DNA of 51,684 nucleotides from CAYLPU01 sp964385635. Its GTDB lineage: Bacteria; Chloroflexota; Anaerolineae; B4-G1. Location of the stretch: positions 1 through 51,684 of the forward strand of contig CAYLPU010000026.1 in assembly GCA_964385635.1 (NCBI GenBank), in the 5' to 3' direction. Numbering within the stretch: position 1 is the stretch's first letter; every line of letters begins with the position of its first letter. The position numbers and the translations under genes are program-made. Under the pieces are notes generated by a model, which was not told the DNA's origin, searched no databases, and saw only the letters and a program-made list of their open reading frames with translations. Positions 1 to 7,447 of the stretch are shown in pieces.

Positions 1-1641
1 CAACTGGGTCTCACGGTGGACGGCGTTGACTTGAGTCCCATTAGTCACGTCGCCCCTGGCTTCACGGCGCTGGGCTTTACTGACTGCCTGCTGACCGCGC
101 TTCCGTACCGGCTGCGGCCTGGCGCCCGCACGCTGGTGCTGGAGCCCCGTGGAGGCTTCGACGTGCTGGTCGCGCTGGCGGAGGGGGCGCAGGCGGTCAC
201 GGCGGTGGAGGCGAACCCGCTCATCGTCGAGGCGACGCGGGCGCAGGGGGAATGGGCTGGTGGTTTGTACGATGACCCCCGTGTGGCGGTCATATTAGAA
301 GAAGGGCGGGCCTACGCACGGCGGGCGCAGGAGCGGTACGATGTGCTGGTGCTCTCGCTGACCGCGCCGCAGCGCACCGTCACCTCTGGCGCGTACAGTC
401 TGGCCGAGGACTACCGCTATACCGTGCAGGCGTTCAACGATTACCTGGCGCGGCTGGACGAGGGCGGCCTGCTGGTGGTGACGCGTTGGCTGCAGGTACC
501 TCCCTCCGAGGCGATCCGGGCCTTCGCGCTGGCAGTGGAGGCGGTCGAGCAGGCTGGGGGTGACCCGAAGGCCAGCATCGTCGCGCTGCGCAGTTACCAG
601 CAGATGCTTATCCTGGCCCGGCGTGGTGCGTTTACGGAGGATGAATTGGAGGGCGTCCGCGCCTTTGCCGCATTGCGTGCCTTCGACCTCGTATACCTCC
701 CCGGCATACGCTCTGACGAGGTAAACCGCTACAACGTGCTGCAGGAGCCGGACTATTACCGCGCTTGCGTCGGGCTGCTGGACGTGGAGGACAGGGACAC
801 CTGGTATCGGGCTTATCCCTTCGACGTCGAGCCGCCCGAGGATGATCGGCCTTTCTTCGGTCACTTTTTCAAGTGGCGACAGGCCCCGGACGTGCTGGCT
901 ATGGCGGGTCACACCTGGCAACCCTTCGGCGGCGCGGGTTATTTCGTGCTGCTGGCGCTGCTGGCATTGGCGGTGATCGCGGCCGGGACGTTGATCCTGC
1001 TGCCGCTGGCGCTGCGCGGGCCCTTCGACCCTGCTCAGGACAGGCGGGGCGGGGTGGGGCGGGGTGGGCCGTTGGGTGCGACGCTGGGGTACTTCGCGCT
1101 GCTGGGGCTGGGGTATCTGTGTGTCGAGATTCCGCTCCTGCAGCGGTCCATTCTTTTCCTCGGACACCCGGCCTATGCGATGGCGATGGTGCTCTTCACG
1201 CTGCTTCTGTTTTCCGGGCTGGGGAGCCTGCTCTCGCGTCGCGTGTCGCTACGGCTGGTGCTGATTCTGCTGCCGTTGCTCGTCTTGGTCTACGCGCTAG
1301 GGTTGCCGGTACTCTTTGAGGCGACGTTGGCAGCGCCGCTGAGAAGCCGGCTGATCGTCACAGTGGTGGCGCTGGCCCCGCCGGGCCTGCTGATGGGGAT
1401 GCCTTTTCCGAAGGGGCTGGCGCTACTGGAACGAAGAGCCCCTGCCCTTATCGCCTGGGGCTGGGGAGTCAATGGGGCGGCCTCGGTCGTAGCCTCGATT
1501 CTGGCCGCGTTACTGGCACTCTCTTGGGGATTCTCTGCGGTTCTGGCAGTAGGGGCGGCCTGCTACGCAGGGGCGTGGGTCATGGCGTCGGCCATTCGTA
1601 TCCCCCTTCGTGGTGGTGCTCCTTCGCCCCCGGTCCAGTGA
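1..1641 (+). CDS. Spermidine synthase-like membrane protein, 5' truncated
   Basis: The reading frame is open to base 1, so the true start lies outside the window. The visible N-terminal part is a Rossmann SAM-binding fold of the spermidine/spermine synthase type: the glycine-rich strand LVLEPRGGFD is followed by the acidic strand AVEANP and later by YDVLVLSL. From about residue 305 onward there are six or so hydrophobic segments, so this is the soluble-domain-plus-membrane architecture seen in bacterial spermidine-synthase-like proteins rather than a plain cytosolic SpeE. Substrate is unknown. A short repeat (1021-1047) encodes PFDPAQDRR in the loop between membrane segments. The 3' end overlaps the convergent pcm gene by 62 bases. 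Confidence 0.75.
   Translation, partial: QLGLTVDGVDLSPISHVAPGFTALGFTDCLLTALPYRLRPGARTLVLEPRGGFDVLVALAEGAQAVTAVEANPLIVEATRAQGEWAGGLYDDPRVAVILEEGRAYARRAQERYDVLVLSLTAPQRTVTSGAYSLAEDYRYTVQAFNDYLARLDEGGLLVVTRWLQVPPSEAIRAFALAVEAVEQAGGDPKASIVALRSYQQMLILARRGAFTEDELEGVRAFAALRAFDLVYLPGIRSDEVNRYNVLQEPDYYRACVGLLDVEDRDTWYRAYPFDVEPPEDDRPFFGHFFKWRQAPDVLAMAGHTWQPFGGAGYFVLLALLALAVIAAGTLILLPLALRGPFDPAQDRRGGVGRGGPLGATLGYFALLGLGYLCVEIPLLQRSILFLGHPAYAMAMVLFTLLLFSGLGSLLSRRVSLRLVLILLPLLVLVYALGLPVLFEATLAAPLRSRLIVTVVALAPPGLLMGMPFPKGLALLERRAPALIAWGWGVNGAASVVASILAALLALSWGFSAVLAVGAACYAGAWVMASAIRIPLRGGAPSPPVQ
1021..1047. repeat. Short repeat family B (CTGAGC/AGCCGAAGGG), intragenic copy
   Basis: Reverse-oriented copy of a short repeat whose forward core is CCTGAGCnnnGCCGAAGGG. 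Other copies lie at 19885-19909, 42247-42318 and 48990-49024. Here it is in frame inside the spermidine-synthase-like gene and encodes PFDPAQDRR. Confidence 0.65.
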
Positions 1642-2401
1642 GTGGGACGAAGGCGACGCCTCCCATATTGAAGGCTCGCAGTTCCCCGTCCGGCTCCTTT
1701 ACGAACTTCCACAGCGTCTGGTAGCCGCCCGGCGGCCCGATGGGAACGATCAGCCGTCCTCCGTTTGCCATCTGGTCTATCAGCGGAGGTGGCACGTGAT
1801 CGGGGGCGGCGGTGACGATGATGGCGTCAAAGGGAGCGTGATCTGGCCAGCCGTAGTAGCCATCCGTTTGCTTGCAATGGGCGTCGGCGTAGCCCAGGCT
1901 CTCCAACCGCTCGCGGGAGATCTCGGCCAGTTCGGGGATGATCTCAATGGTGTAGACTTCGACGTCAGGGATTGCGGCCAGCACAGCGGCCTGATAGCCG
2001 GAGCCTGTGCCGATCTCCAGCACTTTGTCCCCTTTCTTCAATTCGAGCAGTTCGGTCATCAGGGCAACGATATAGGGCTGGGAGATGGTCTGGCCGTAGC
2101 CGATGGGCAGTGGGAAGTCGCCGTAGGCGTAATCTCGCTCTCGTTCGGGCACGAAGAGATGACGGGGGACAGCGCGCATGGCACGCAGTACGTCCTCGTC
2201 GGTGATGCCGCGTCTCTCAATCGTCTCGATCACCATTTGCTCCCTTTGTTGTGCGAAGGCTTCTTGTTCGCCCGGCGTCAGAGGGGTGAAGGTGGGGATA
2301 GGGGTAGGCGCTGGTGTTGTGATCGGTGTGGAGGTTGTAACTGCCGCGCACGCGGTGAGCAGGGCGAGTGCCAGGCTCAGTATCACTCCGATCCCGCGCA
2401 T
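1580..2401 (-). CDS. pcm: Protein-L-isoaspartate O-methyltransferase, lipoprotein form
   Basis: PCMT family: methylates L-isoaspartyl residues of damaged proteins using SAM. Key motifs are visible: VPRHLFVP, the IGYGQTISQPYIVALMTELL stretch, and the SAM-binding VLEIGTGSGYQAAVLA. At 273 residues it is longer than cytosolic PCMT (about 210) because it begins with a lipoprotein signal peptide (LTAC lipobox) and a Thr/Pro-rich linker, so it should be anchored outside the cytoplasmic membrane. How it would obtain SAM there is unclear. AAAGGAG lies just upstream of the ATG. It is convergent with, and overlaps, the preceding gene. The family call is firm; the location is inferred. Confidence 0.85.
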   Translation of the reverse strand: MRGIGVILSLALALLTACAAVTTSTPITTPAPTPIPTFTPLTPGEQEAFAQQREQMVIETIERRGITDEDVLRAMRAVPRHLFVPERERDYAYGDFPLPIGYGQTISQPYIVALMTELLELKKGDKVLEIGTGSGYQAAVLAAIPDVEVYTIEIIPELAEISRERLESLGYADAHCKQTDGYYGWPDHAPFDAIIVTAAPDHVPPPLIDQMANGGRLIVPIGPPGGYQTLWKFVKEPDGELRAFNMGGVAFVPLTGPGAKEHHHEGGYEWPTP

Positions 2402-2512
2402 TGCTCACTCCTTTCTACCGCACCGTATTTTGATGTCTTCCGCACCCGGGTGCAATAGCAAAGATGCCTGTGTCTCCTGCTACATGCGTCGTCGTCTATT
2501 GCACTGGCATCT

Positions 2513-2986
2513 TCAGTTGTATTGTGTCCCTACCTCGACGTAAGCCTTGAGCCCTTCCAGGGCTGCCTGATAAATCTTGTGCACGCGACGGGTGAGGAAA
2601 AGGAGACGGGCCAGCAGTGCTAGCGAGCCATAGAACTCATGACGACTGAGCACCTCGGTCCCACCAGGGGTGGCGTCGAAGCGGAAACCGTGGACCACTT
2701 CCATCCCTGCTACTTTCCCTTCCCAGGCTACATAGGGCGAAGCGCTGACCTCGGTGATGGTGGCGATTCCCGTCACTTTGCCGAGGGGAAAGCCAAACGT
2801 CACGGTCTGGCGAAACTGCGCCCCTGTAGTCCAGGGGGTACCGGCGATCCATTCTGCCTCAACCAGGGCAGGAAACCAATGAGGCCATTTGTTGAGATCA
2901 GCGAAACAGGTCCACAGCACCTCGGGTGAGGCGGCCAACTCGATGCGATCTTCCACTACAGCCCGTGGCTTACGTTTTTGGGCCAT
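2513..2986 (-). CDS. SRPBCC-family (START/Bet v1-like) protein
   Basis: 157-residue protein of the SRPBCC/polyketide cyclase superfamily, a helix-grip fold that binds hydrophobic ligands. Typical features: the opening strand VEDRIELAASPEVLWTCFAD, the W-x-x-WFPALVEAEW turn, and a C-terminal long helix. I chose the ATG at 2986 (MAQKRK) rather than further upstream because AGGGGGG precedes it and a good promoter lies at 3021-3049, which would exclude the longer reading. The ligand cannot be read from sequence. It is divergent from the selenoprotein gene. Confidence 0.75.
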   Translation of the reverse strand: MAQKRKPRAVVEDRIELAASPEVLWTCFADLNKWPHWFPALVEAEWIAGTPWTTGAQFRQTVTFGFPLGKVTGIATITEVSASPYVAWEGKVAGMEVVHGFRFDATPGGTEVLSRHEFYGSLALLARLLFLTRRVHKIYQAALEGLKAYVEVGTQYN

Positions 2987-3020
2987 CGTGTTCCCCCCTT
3001 TCACAGATGGTAACCGTGAC

Positions 3021-3049
3021 ATTGTACCCCAAATAGCGCCATTTGCCAA
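3021..3049 (-). promoter_or_regulatory. Sigma70-type promoter for the SRPBCC gene
   Basis: On the minus strand, TTGGCA (3049-3044), a 17-base spacer and TACAAT (3026-3021). It lies about 35 bases upstream of the chosen ATG at 2986. Confidence 0.6.
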
Positions 3050-3236
3050 ATGGCCGATAGCGCAATTTCGTTCGGTGAATTGCCGCAGTGAAAGCAATCT
3101 CTGGCACAGCGTGCGCTCTTAGCCTCCGGGGTGCGTTGCATGTTGCGCGCTGCATACTCCTCGCAAATGTGCTCGGTAGCCGAGTTTGTCTCTTTGTGGT
3201 AAAATACCGTCCATCTGTGAGACGAAGGAGGATACT

Positions 3237-4499
3237 ATGCGCAAACTCGTGTTGTTATTGACTGCTCTGCTACTCGGGCTGGCTGCTGGCTGTGGTGGAG
3301 AATCGGCGAGCCCAACGGTGTCGCCAACGCTGCCGCCGTCGCCCACGCCTGTTCCGCAGCAAGCCAGTGCGACACAGGTCGTGAGCGTGACGCCATCCGG
3401 CCCGGCTGTCTGCGTGGAGGAACCGTTCGACTTTGCGGCTGAGCCTCGCATTCCACCGGTGACGGAGGAGGACCACGTTCACGGGCCTGCCGACGCTCCT
3501 ATTACCTTTATTGAGTACGCTGATTTCCAGTGACCGGGCTGTGCAGCGTTGGCCACGCTGCGAGTGTATCTGGAAGATACACATGGTGAAAACATCCGCG
3601 TCGCCTATCGCCATCTACCGCTGATCAGCATCCACGACAAGGCGGTTATCACTGCTGAGGCGGCCGAGGCCGCTGGTGCCCAAGGCAAATTCTGGGAGAT
3701 GCACGACTTGCTTTTCGAGCGCCAGCAGGAATGGTTTCCCCTTACAGAAGACGAGATGGAAGACCGTCTGGTCGAGTATGCCACAGAGTTGGGGCTCGAT
3801 GTCGATCGCTTCGCCCAGGAACTGAATGACCATGTCTATCGGGAAAAGATCATGGCCGACTACGAGGACTACAGCCAATATGGCCCGCTGGCCACTCCGA
3901 CCTATGTAGTCAACAGCGTCTTTTACCCGCAACTGGGGCTTCATCCTTTCGTCATTGATGCCTTCGTTCGTATGTTGGTATACCCACCTGATCAATACAC
4001 CGAGGTTCCGCCGCAGGTGGTTGATCTTGAAAAGGAATACGTTGCCACCATCCGCACAGACAAAGGGGACATCGTTGTTGAACTCTTCGACGATCAGGCT
4101 CCCACCAACGTCAACAGTTTTGTCTTCCTGGCGCAGGATGGATGGTACGACGATCAGACGTTCTTCTTCGTTGAGCCGGGCTTCGTGGCTCAGAGCGGCG
4201 ACCCCACCAACATCGGTGTGGGTTTCCCCTATCCAGGCTACTACTGCGGCGACGAGATCAGCCTCGATTTGACCTTCGACCAGGCCGGTATGTTGGCGCT
4301 GTTCACCCCTTCGCCAGGTCGCAACAGTAGCCAGTTCTTCATCACCTACGCACCTCAACCGGACTTCGATGGGCGGTACACTATCATCGGTCGCGTCATT
4401 GAGGGGATGGATGTTGTCGAGAGCCTCACGCCGACCCAACCGGGTCCTGATCAGCCATCGCCCGATGGCATTGAGACGATTCTGATTGAGGAGCGGTAG
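3237..4499 (+). CDS. Probable selenoprotein: exported DsbA-like thioredoxin fold fused to cyclophilin
   Basis: Read through the in-frame TGA at 3531-3533, this is one 420-residue protein. Residues 1-20 are a lipoprotein signal (LAAGC). A Thr/Pro linker follows, then a DsbA-like thioredoxin domain (about 72-245) and a peptidyl-prolyl cis-trans isomerase cyclophilin domain (about 265-420, with FDDQAP and SSQFFITYAP). The TGA falls exactly where DsbA relatives have the first active-site Cys: DFQ-TGA-PGC, giving U99-P-G-C102. The cis-Pro loop is ATPTYVVN. The protein homology continues unbroken after the TGA, and a SECIS-like hairpin follows. AAGGAGG at 3225-3231 sets the start. Expected role: oxidative folding or repair of exported proteins, thiol/selenol chemistry plus proline isomerisation. 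The alternative is a Cys-to-stop mutation; selA, selB and selC are not in this window. Confidence 0.8.
3542..3562 (+). promoter_or_regulatory. Candidate bacterial SECIS element
   Basis: A 7-bp perfect stem (3543-3549 with 3555-3561) extended by a U-G pair closes a five-base loop, UGGCC (3550-3554). Sixteen bases separate the TGA (3531-3533) from the loop, and the second loop base is G. Both fit published bacterial SECIS rules: a 4-16 bp upper stem, a small apical loop with G in the first two positions, and 16-37 bases from UGA. Confidence 0.7.
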
Positions 4500-4703
4500 C
4501 CTGTAGATCAGGGAAGGAGTAGACAAGACAGCAAGCAAGGACGGAGGATGCAACACTGCGTGCTGTGGCTCATCGCCAACATTACGGGTACCATCAGTGG
4601 AAAAGAGATGAAGCGCTTGACAATCTATATTATGTGTGGTACTCTCACATTTATGTAAGTCGGGGGCCTCAGCGTTCCCAGGGTAAACGGCAAGGAGGCA
4701 GCG
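4500..4703 (+). promoter_or_regulatory. Promoter upstream of the roadblock gene cluster
   Basis: The 204-base gap holds TTGACA (4617-4622), a 17-base spacer and TACTCT (4640-4645), a good sigma70-type promoter about 60 bases before the ATG at 4704. AAGGAGG is at 4692-4698. No gene was recognised in the gap. Confidence 0.55.
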
Positions 4704-5084
4704 ATGGTAGAAAGGTCCCGTACCGAACGGTTGGTGAGGCGGTTACAGGAATTGCAGATGAACACGCCAGATGTCGAGGCCATGGCGGTTGTAAGTGTGG
4801 ATGGGCTTACAATGGCTTCCTCTCTCCCGACGGGCGTAGAAGAGGATCGCGTCTCTGCTATGTCCGCCGCGATGCTCTCTCTGGGTGAGCGCATTGCTGG
4901 TGAATTGGGGCGTGGCTTGCTGGATGAGGTATACGTGAAGGGGGAGAACGGCTACGTCGTTCTCCGTGCTGTTGGCGAGGAGGCGGTTCTGACCGTTCTG
5001 GCCCGCCGGCAGACCAAACTGGGCTTACTCTTTCTGGATATGCGCCGTGCGTCCGACGACTTAGCTGCCATCTTGGAAGCCTAG
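4704..5084 (+). CDS. Roadblock/LC7 domain protein (MglB-like)
   Basis: 126 residues forming a single roadblock/LC7 domain: N-terminal helix, AMAVVSVDGLTMASSLP strand-turn-strand, a central helix (MSAAMLSLGERIAGEL) and the strands YVVLRAVGEEAVLTVLA. In bacteria such proteins usually act with small Ras-like GTPases or as scaffolds in signalling. No GTPase is next to it. The downstream genes are a V4R protein and a response regulator, so this looks like a small regulatory cluster. Strong ribosome site AAGGAGG, 5 bases before the ATG. Confidence 0.8.
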   Translation: MVERSRTERLVRRLQELQMNTPDVEAMAVVSVDGLTMASSLPTGVEEDRVSAMSAAMLSLGERIAGELGRGLLDEVYVKGENGYVVLRAVGEEAVLTVLARRQTKLGLLFLDMRRASDDLAAILEA

Positions 5085-5114
5085 TAGACGAAACGTCAGC
5101 AAGGAGGACACAAG

Positions 5115-5747
5115 GTGGCGCGGATTGAACCGAGTGGTTATTACTACCCCAATCTGATCGCACGTATTTACATCGAGGCGATGGAAGAAATTATGGGCAA
5201 GAATGGACTGAACGCCATTCTGAACCTGGCCGGCTTGGCGCACCTGATTGACAACTACCCGCCCGCTAATCTGAACAAGGCATTCGATTTTGCAGATTAT
5301 TCGTCTCTGAACGGGGCATTGGAGGATATGTATGGGGCGCGTGGGGGGCGTGGGCTGGAGTTACGGGCCGGCAGGGCCTCTTTTGACAGGGGGCTCCAGG
5401 GATTAGGGGCGCTTTCCGGTGTCAGCGACCTGGCTTTCAAGGTTCTGCCACTGAGTGCCAAACTGAGGGCTGGGCTCCCGGCGATGGCGAAGGTCTTCAG
5501 TCAGGTCAGTGATCAGCGGAGCACTATTAAGGACCGAGGCGATTACTTTGCTTACATTATGAGCCCGTGCCCGGTCTGTTGGGGCCGTAAGGCTGAGCGG
5601 CCGATCTGTTTTGCGGGGAAGGGGCTGTTAGAGGGAGGGCTGAGTTGGCTCAGCGGCGGGCGTAAGTTTAGGGTGGAAGAGATCGAGTGTGTGGCTATGG
5701 GAGCGTCTACCTGCACGTATGCTATTTACAAGGAGCCGATCGGCTAG
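5115..5747 (+). CDS. V4R (4-vinyl reductase-type) domain protein
   Basis: 210 residues starting at GTG with AAGGAGG seven bases upstream. The C-terminal third matches the V4R small-molecule-binding domain: CPVCWGRK near the start, GLLEGGLSWLSGGRKF, and the ending VEEIECVAMGASTCTYAI. The N-terminal two thirds resemble the helical region that precedes V4R in sensor proteins. Four cysteines (CPVC, PICF, EIEC, STCTY) could bind metal or be redox active. V4R domains are thought to bind small hydrophobic ligands; the ligand here is unknown. It sits between roadblock and response-regulator genes, 30 bases after the former, so it is probably the sensory partner of that cluster. Confidence 0.7.
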   Translation: MARIEPSGYYYPNLIARIYIEAMEEIMGKNGLNAILNLAGLAHLIDNYPPANLNKAFDFADYSSLNGALEDMYGARGGRGLELRAGRASFDRGLQGLGALSGVSDLAFKVLPLSAKLRAGLPAMAKVFSQVSDQRSTIKDRGDYFAYIMSPCPVCWGRKAERPICFAGKGLLEGGLSWLSGGRKFRVEEIECVAMGASTCTYAIYKEPIG

Positions 5748-5783
5748 GCGTGTTGAACATGATCGTTTCCCACGCTCGAGGAG

Positions 5784-6668
5784 GTGGAGGGTAAGAACTT
5801 GGCAGGAGTTCCTCATATTCTCATCGTGGAGGATCAATCTAACACGGCCGAAATGCTGACCTCGTACTTCAGGACGCAGGGCTACGAGGTCACTTCGGTG
5901 GGTTGGGGAAAAGACGCTTTGGCTTTCATAGAGAAAACCATCCCTGACCTTGTTATGTTGGATATACGTCTGCCAGACATTGATGGCTACGAAATATGTC
6001 GTCATCTCCATGCTCGTAGGCGCACTGAACATATCCCCGTCATCTTCCTGACCGAGAAGAGCGAACGCGGGGACAAGCTGATGGGGTTGGAATTAGGCGC
6101 TGTGGATTACATCACCAAGCCGTTCGATATCCAAGAACTGCGCCTGAGAGTGTCCAACGTGCTGCGTCGTTCCAGACTGGAGCAATTCTCCCACCCGATC
6201 ACAGGTCTGCCGACTGCGTCGCTGTCTGGTGAGCGTCTGCGCGAACTGCTGACCACTTCCGACTGGGCGGTACTTTCCGTAGGGTTGCGAGGGCTGAAGG
6301 AATTCGCTGAAATCTACGGTTTTGTGGCCCGGGATGATGTAGTGCGTGCTGTAGCGCTGATGTTGAGCCACGTTGTGAGCGAGAGCCGTGATCTCAATGC
6401 ATTTGTGGGTCACCTGGACGACGCCAATCTGTTTGTCGTTATCGCGCCGGATCGGGCGAAGCAAATGCAGCGGGCTCTCACGGCGCGACTGAACGAAGCG
6501 ATGGCTTTTTTCTATCCCCGTGCGGATTGGGAGACTGGTCAAACTGACCTCGATGCCAAGTTGCCGTGCCTGGGCATCGCCGTGGGGGTGCTCAGGTCGC
6601 CGGCGCACCCCTTTGGTAGTCTGAAGGACTTGAAACAGGCCATCATTGACGTTCAACGCGCGGGTTAG
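5784..6668 (+). CDS. Response regulator with degenerate GGDEF-like output domain
   Basis: 294 residues. The receiver domain (about 10-125) is canonical: ILIVEDQ acidic pocket, phospho-acceptor Asp in VMLDIRLPDIDG, and TEK plus the conserved Lys in DYITKPFD. The second half (about 135-294) has the general fold of a GGDEF domain (HPITGLPTASL, then a ferredoxin-like strand pattern) but no GG[D/E]EF signature, so it should not make cyclic-di-GMP and may bind nucleotide or protein. The GTG at 5784 abuts its purine-rich tract; a TTG at 5799 with GGAGG eight bases upstream is an equally good start. It follows the roadblock and V4R genes in the same direction. Confidence 0.8.
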   Translation: MEGKNLAGVPHILIVEDQSNTAEMLTSYFRTQGYEVTSVGWGKDALAFIEKTIPDLVMLDIRLPDIDGYEICRHLHARRRTEHIPVIFLTEKSERGDKLMGLELGAVDYITKPFDIQELRLRVSNVLRRSRLEQFSHPITGLPTASLSGERLRELLTTSDWAVLSVGLRGLKEFAEIYGFVARDDVVRAVALMLSHVVSESRDLNAFVGHLDDANLFVVIAPDRAKQMQRALTARLNEAMAFFYPRADWETGQTDLDAKLPCLGIAVGVLRSPAHPFGSLKDLKQAIIDVQRAG

Positions 6669-6697
6669 GCATAGCCGGGGTCTTTTTGCAAGTAGGG

Positions 6698-7447
6698 ATG
6701 CCAGTGAAACTGACCGTCGTCATCCCCACCTACAATGAGGCCGAAAACGTCAGGGCCATGACCAGGGCACTGTTTGGCTTGGGCATCCCCGCTTTGGACA
6801 TCTTGATCGTGGATGACAAGTCGCCCGATGGCACCGGTCACATCGCCGACGAGTTGTCTGCTCGCCATCCAGGGCGGCTACACGTATTGCACCGCACCGG
6901 TCCTCGTGGCCTGGGTCGGGCGTACGTGAGTGGATTCCGCTGGGCTCTGGAGCACGACGCCGATTTGATCGTCCAGATGGACTGCGATTTTTCTCATTCC
7001 CCCAGGTACATCCCCCGGTTTCTGGAGTGCATCCAGGACTACGATGTGGTCGTGGGTTCCCGCTACGTTCCGGATGGCAAGACGGACGAGCGCTGGGGCT
7101 GGGGGCGTTGGCTGCTATCCTGGTGGGCCAACAGTGTCTACACCCGGCTGATCCTGGGGTGCAGGGTCAGGGACGTTACTGCGGGTTTCAAGTGCTGGCG
7201 GGTGGAGACGCTGCGTGGCATTGACCTGAACCGCATTCGCTCTCAGGGTTATGTCTTCCAGGTCGAGATGGCCTATGTGACCGAGCGGCTGGACTATCGT
7301 GTGTTGGAAGTCCCCATCTACTTCGAGGACCGGCGCATCGGTCGCTCCAAGATGACGCTGCTGGTCAAGGTAGAAGCGGCGTTGCGTGTGTGGGAAGTGC
7401 GTTGGCGGCATCGTCACCTGCGACCACGCGACCGGTTGATCGTATGA
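6698..7447 (+). CDS. Polyprenol-phosphate mannosyltransferase (DPM1-like, GT2)
   Basis: About 249 residues, GT-A fold family 2. Motifs: VVIPTYNEAENV at the N-terminus, the DILIVDDKSPDGTG nucleotide-binding strand, QMDCDFSHSP (DxD-type metal site), and DVTAGFKCWR near the acceptor site. These are typical of dolichol/polyprenol-phosphate mannose synthases, which make the lipid-linked sugar donor used by membrane GT-C transferases. The protein lacks the C-terminal membrane helices some relatives have. Start could be the ATG at 6698, a GTG at 6704 or a TTG at 6686. Its stop overlaps the next gene start (ATGA at 7444), so the two are translationally coupled and this enzyme probably feeds the following membrane protein. 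Confidence 0.85.
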   Translation: MPVKLTVVIPTYNEAENVRAMTRALFGLGIPALDILIVDDKSPDGTGHIADELSARHPGRLHVLHRTGPRGLGRAYVSGFRWALEHDADLIVQMDCDFSHSPRYIPRFLECIQDYDVVVGSRYVPDGKTDERWGWGRWLLSWWANSVYTRLILGCRVRDVTAGFKCWRVETLRGIDLNRIRSQGYVFQVEMAYVTERLDYRVLEVPIYFEDRRIGRSKMTLLVKVEAALRVWEVRWRHRHLRPRDRLIV

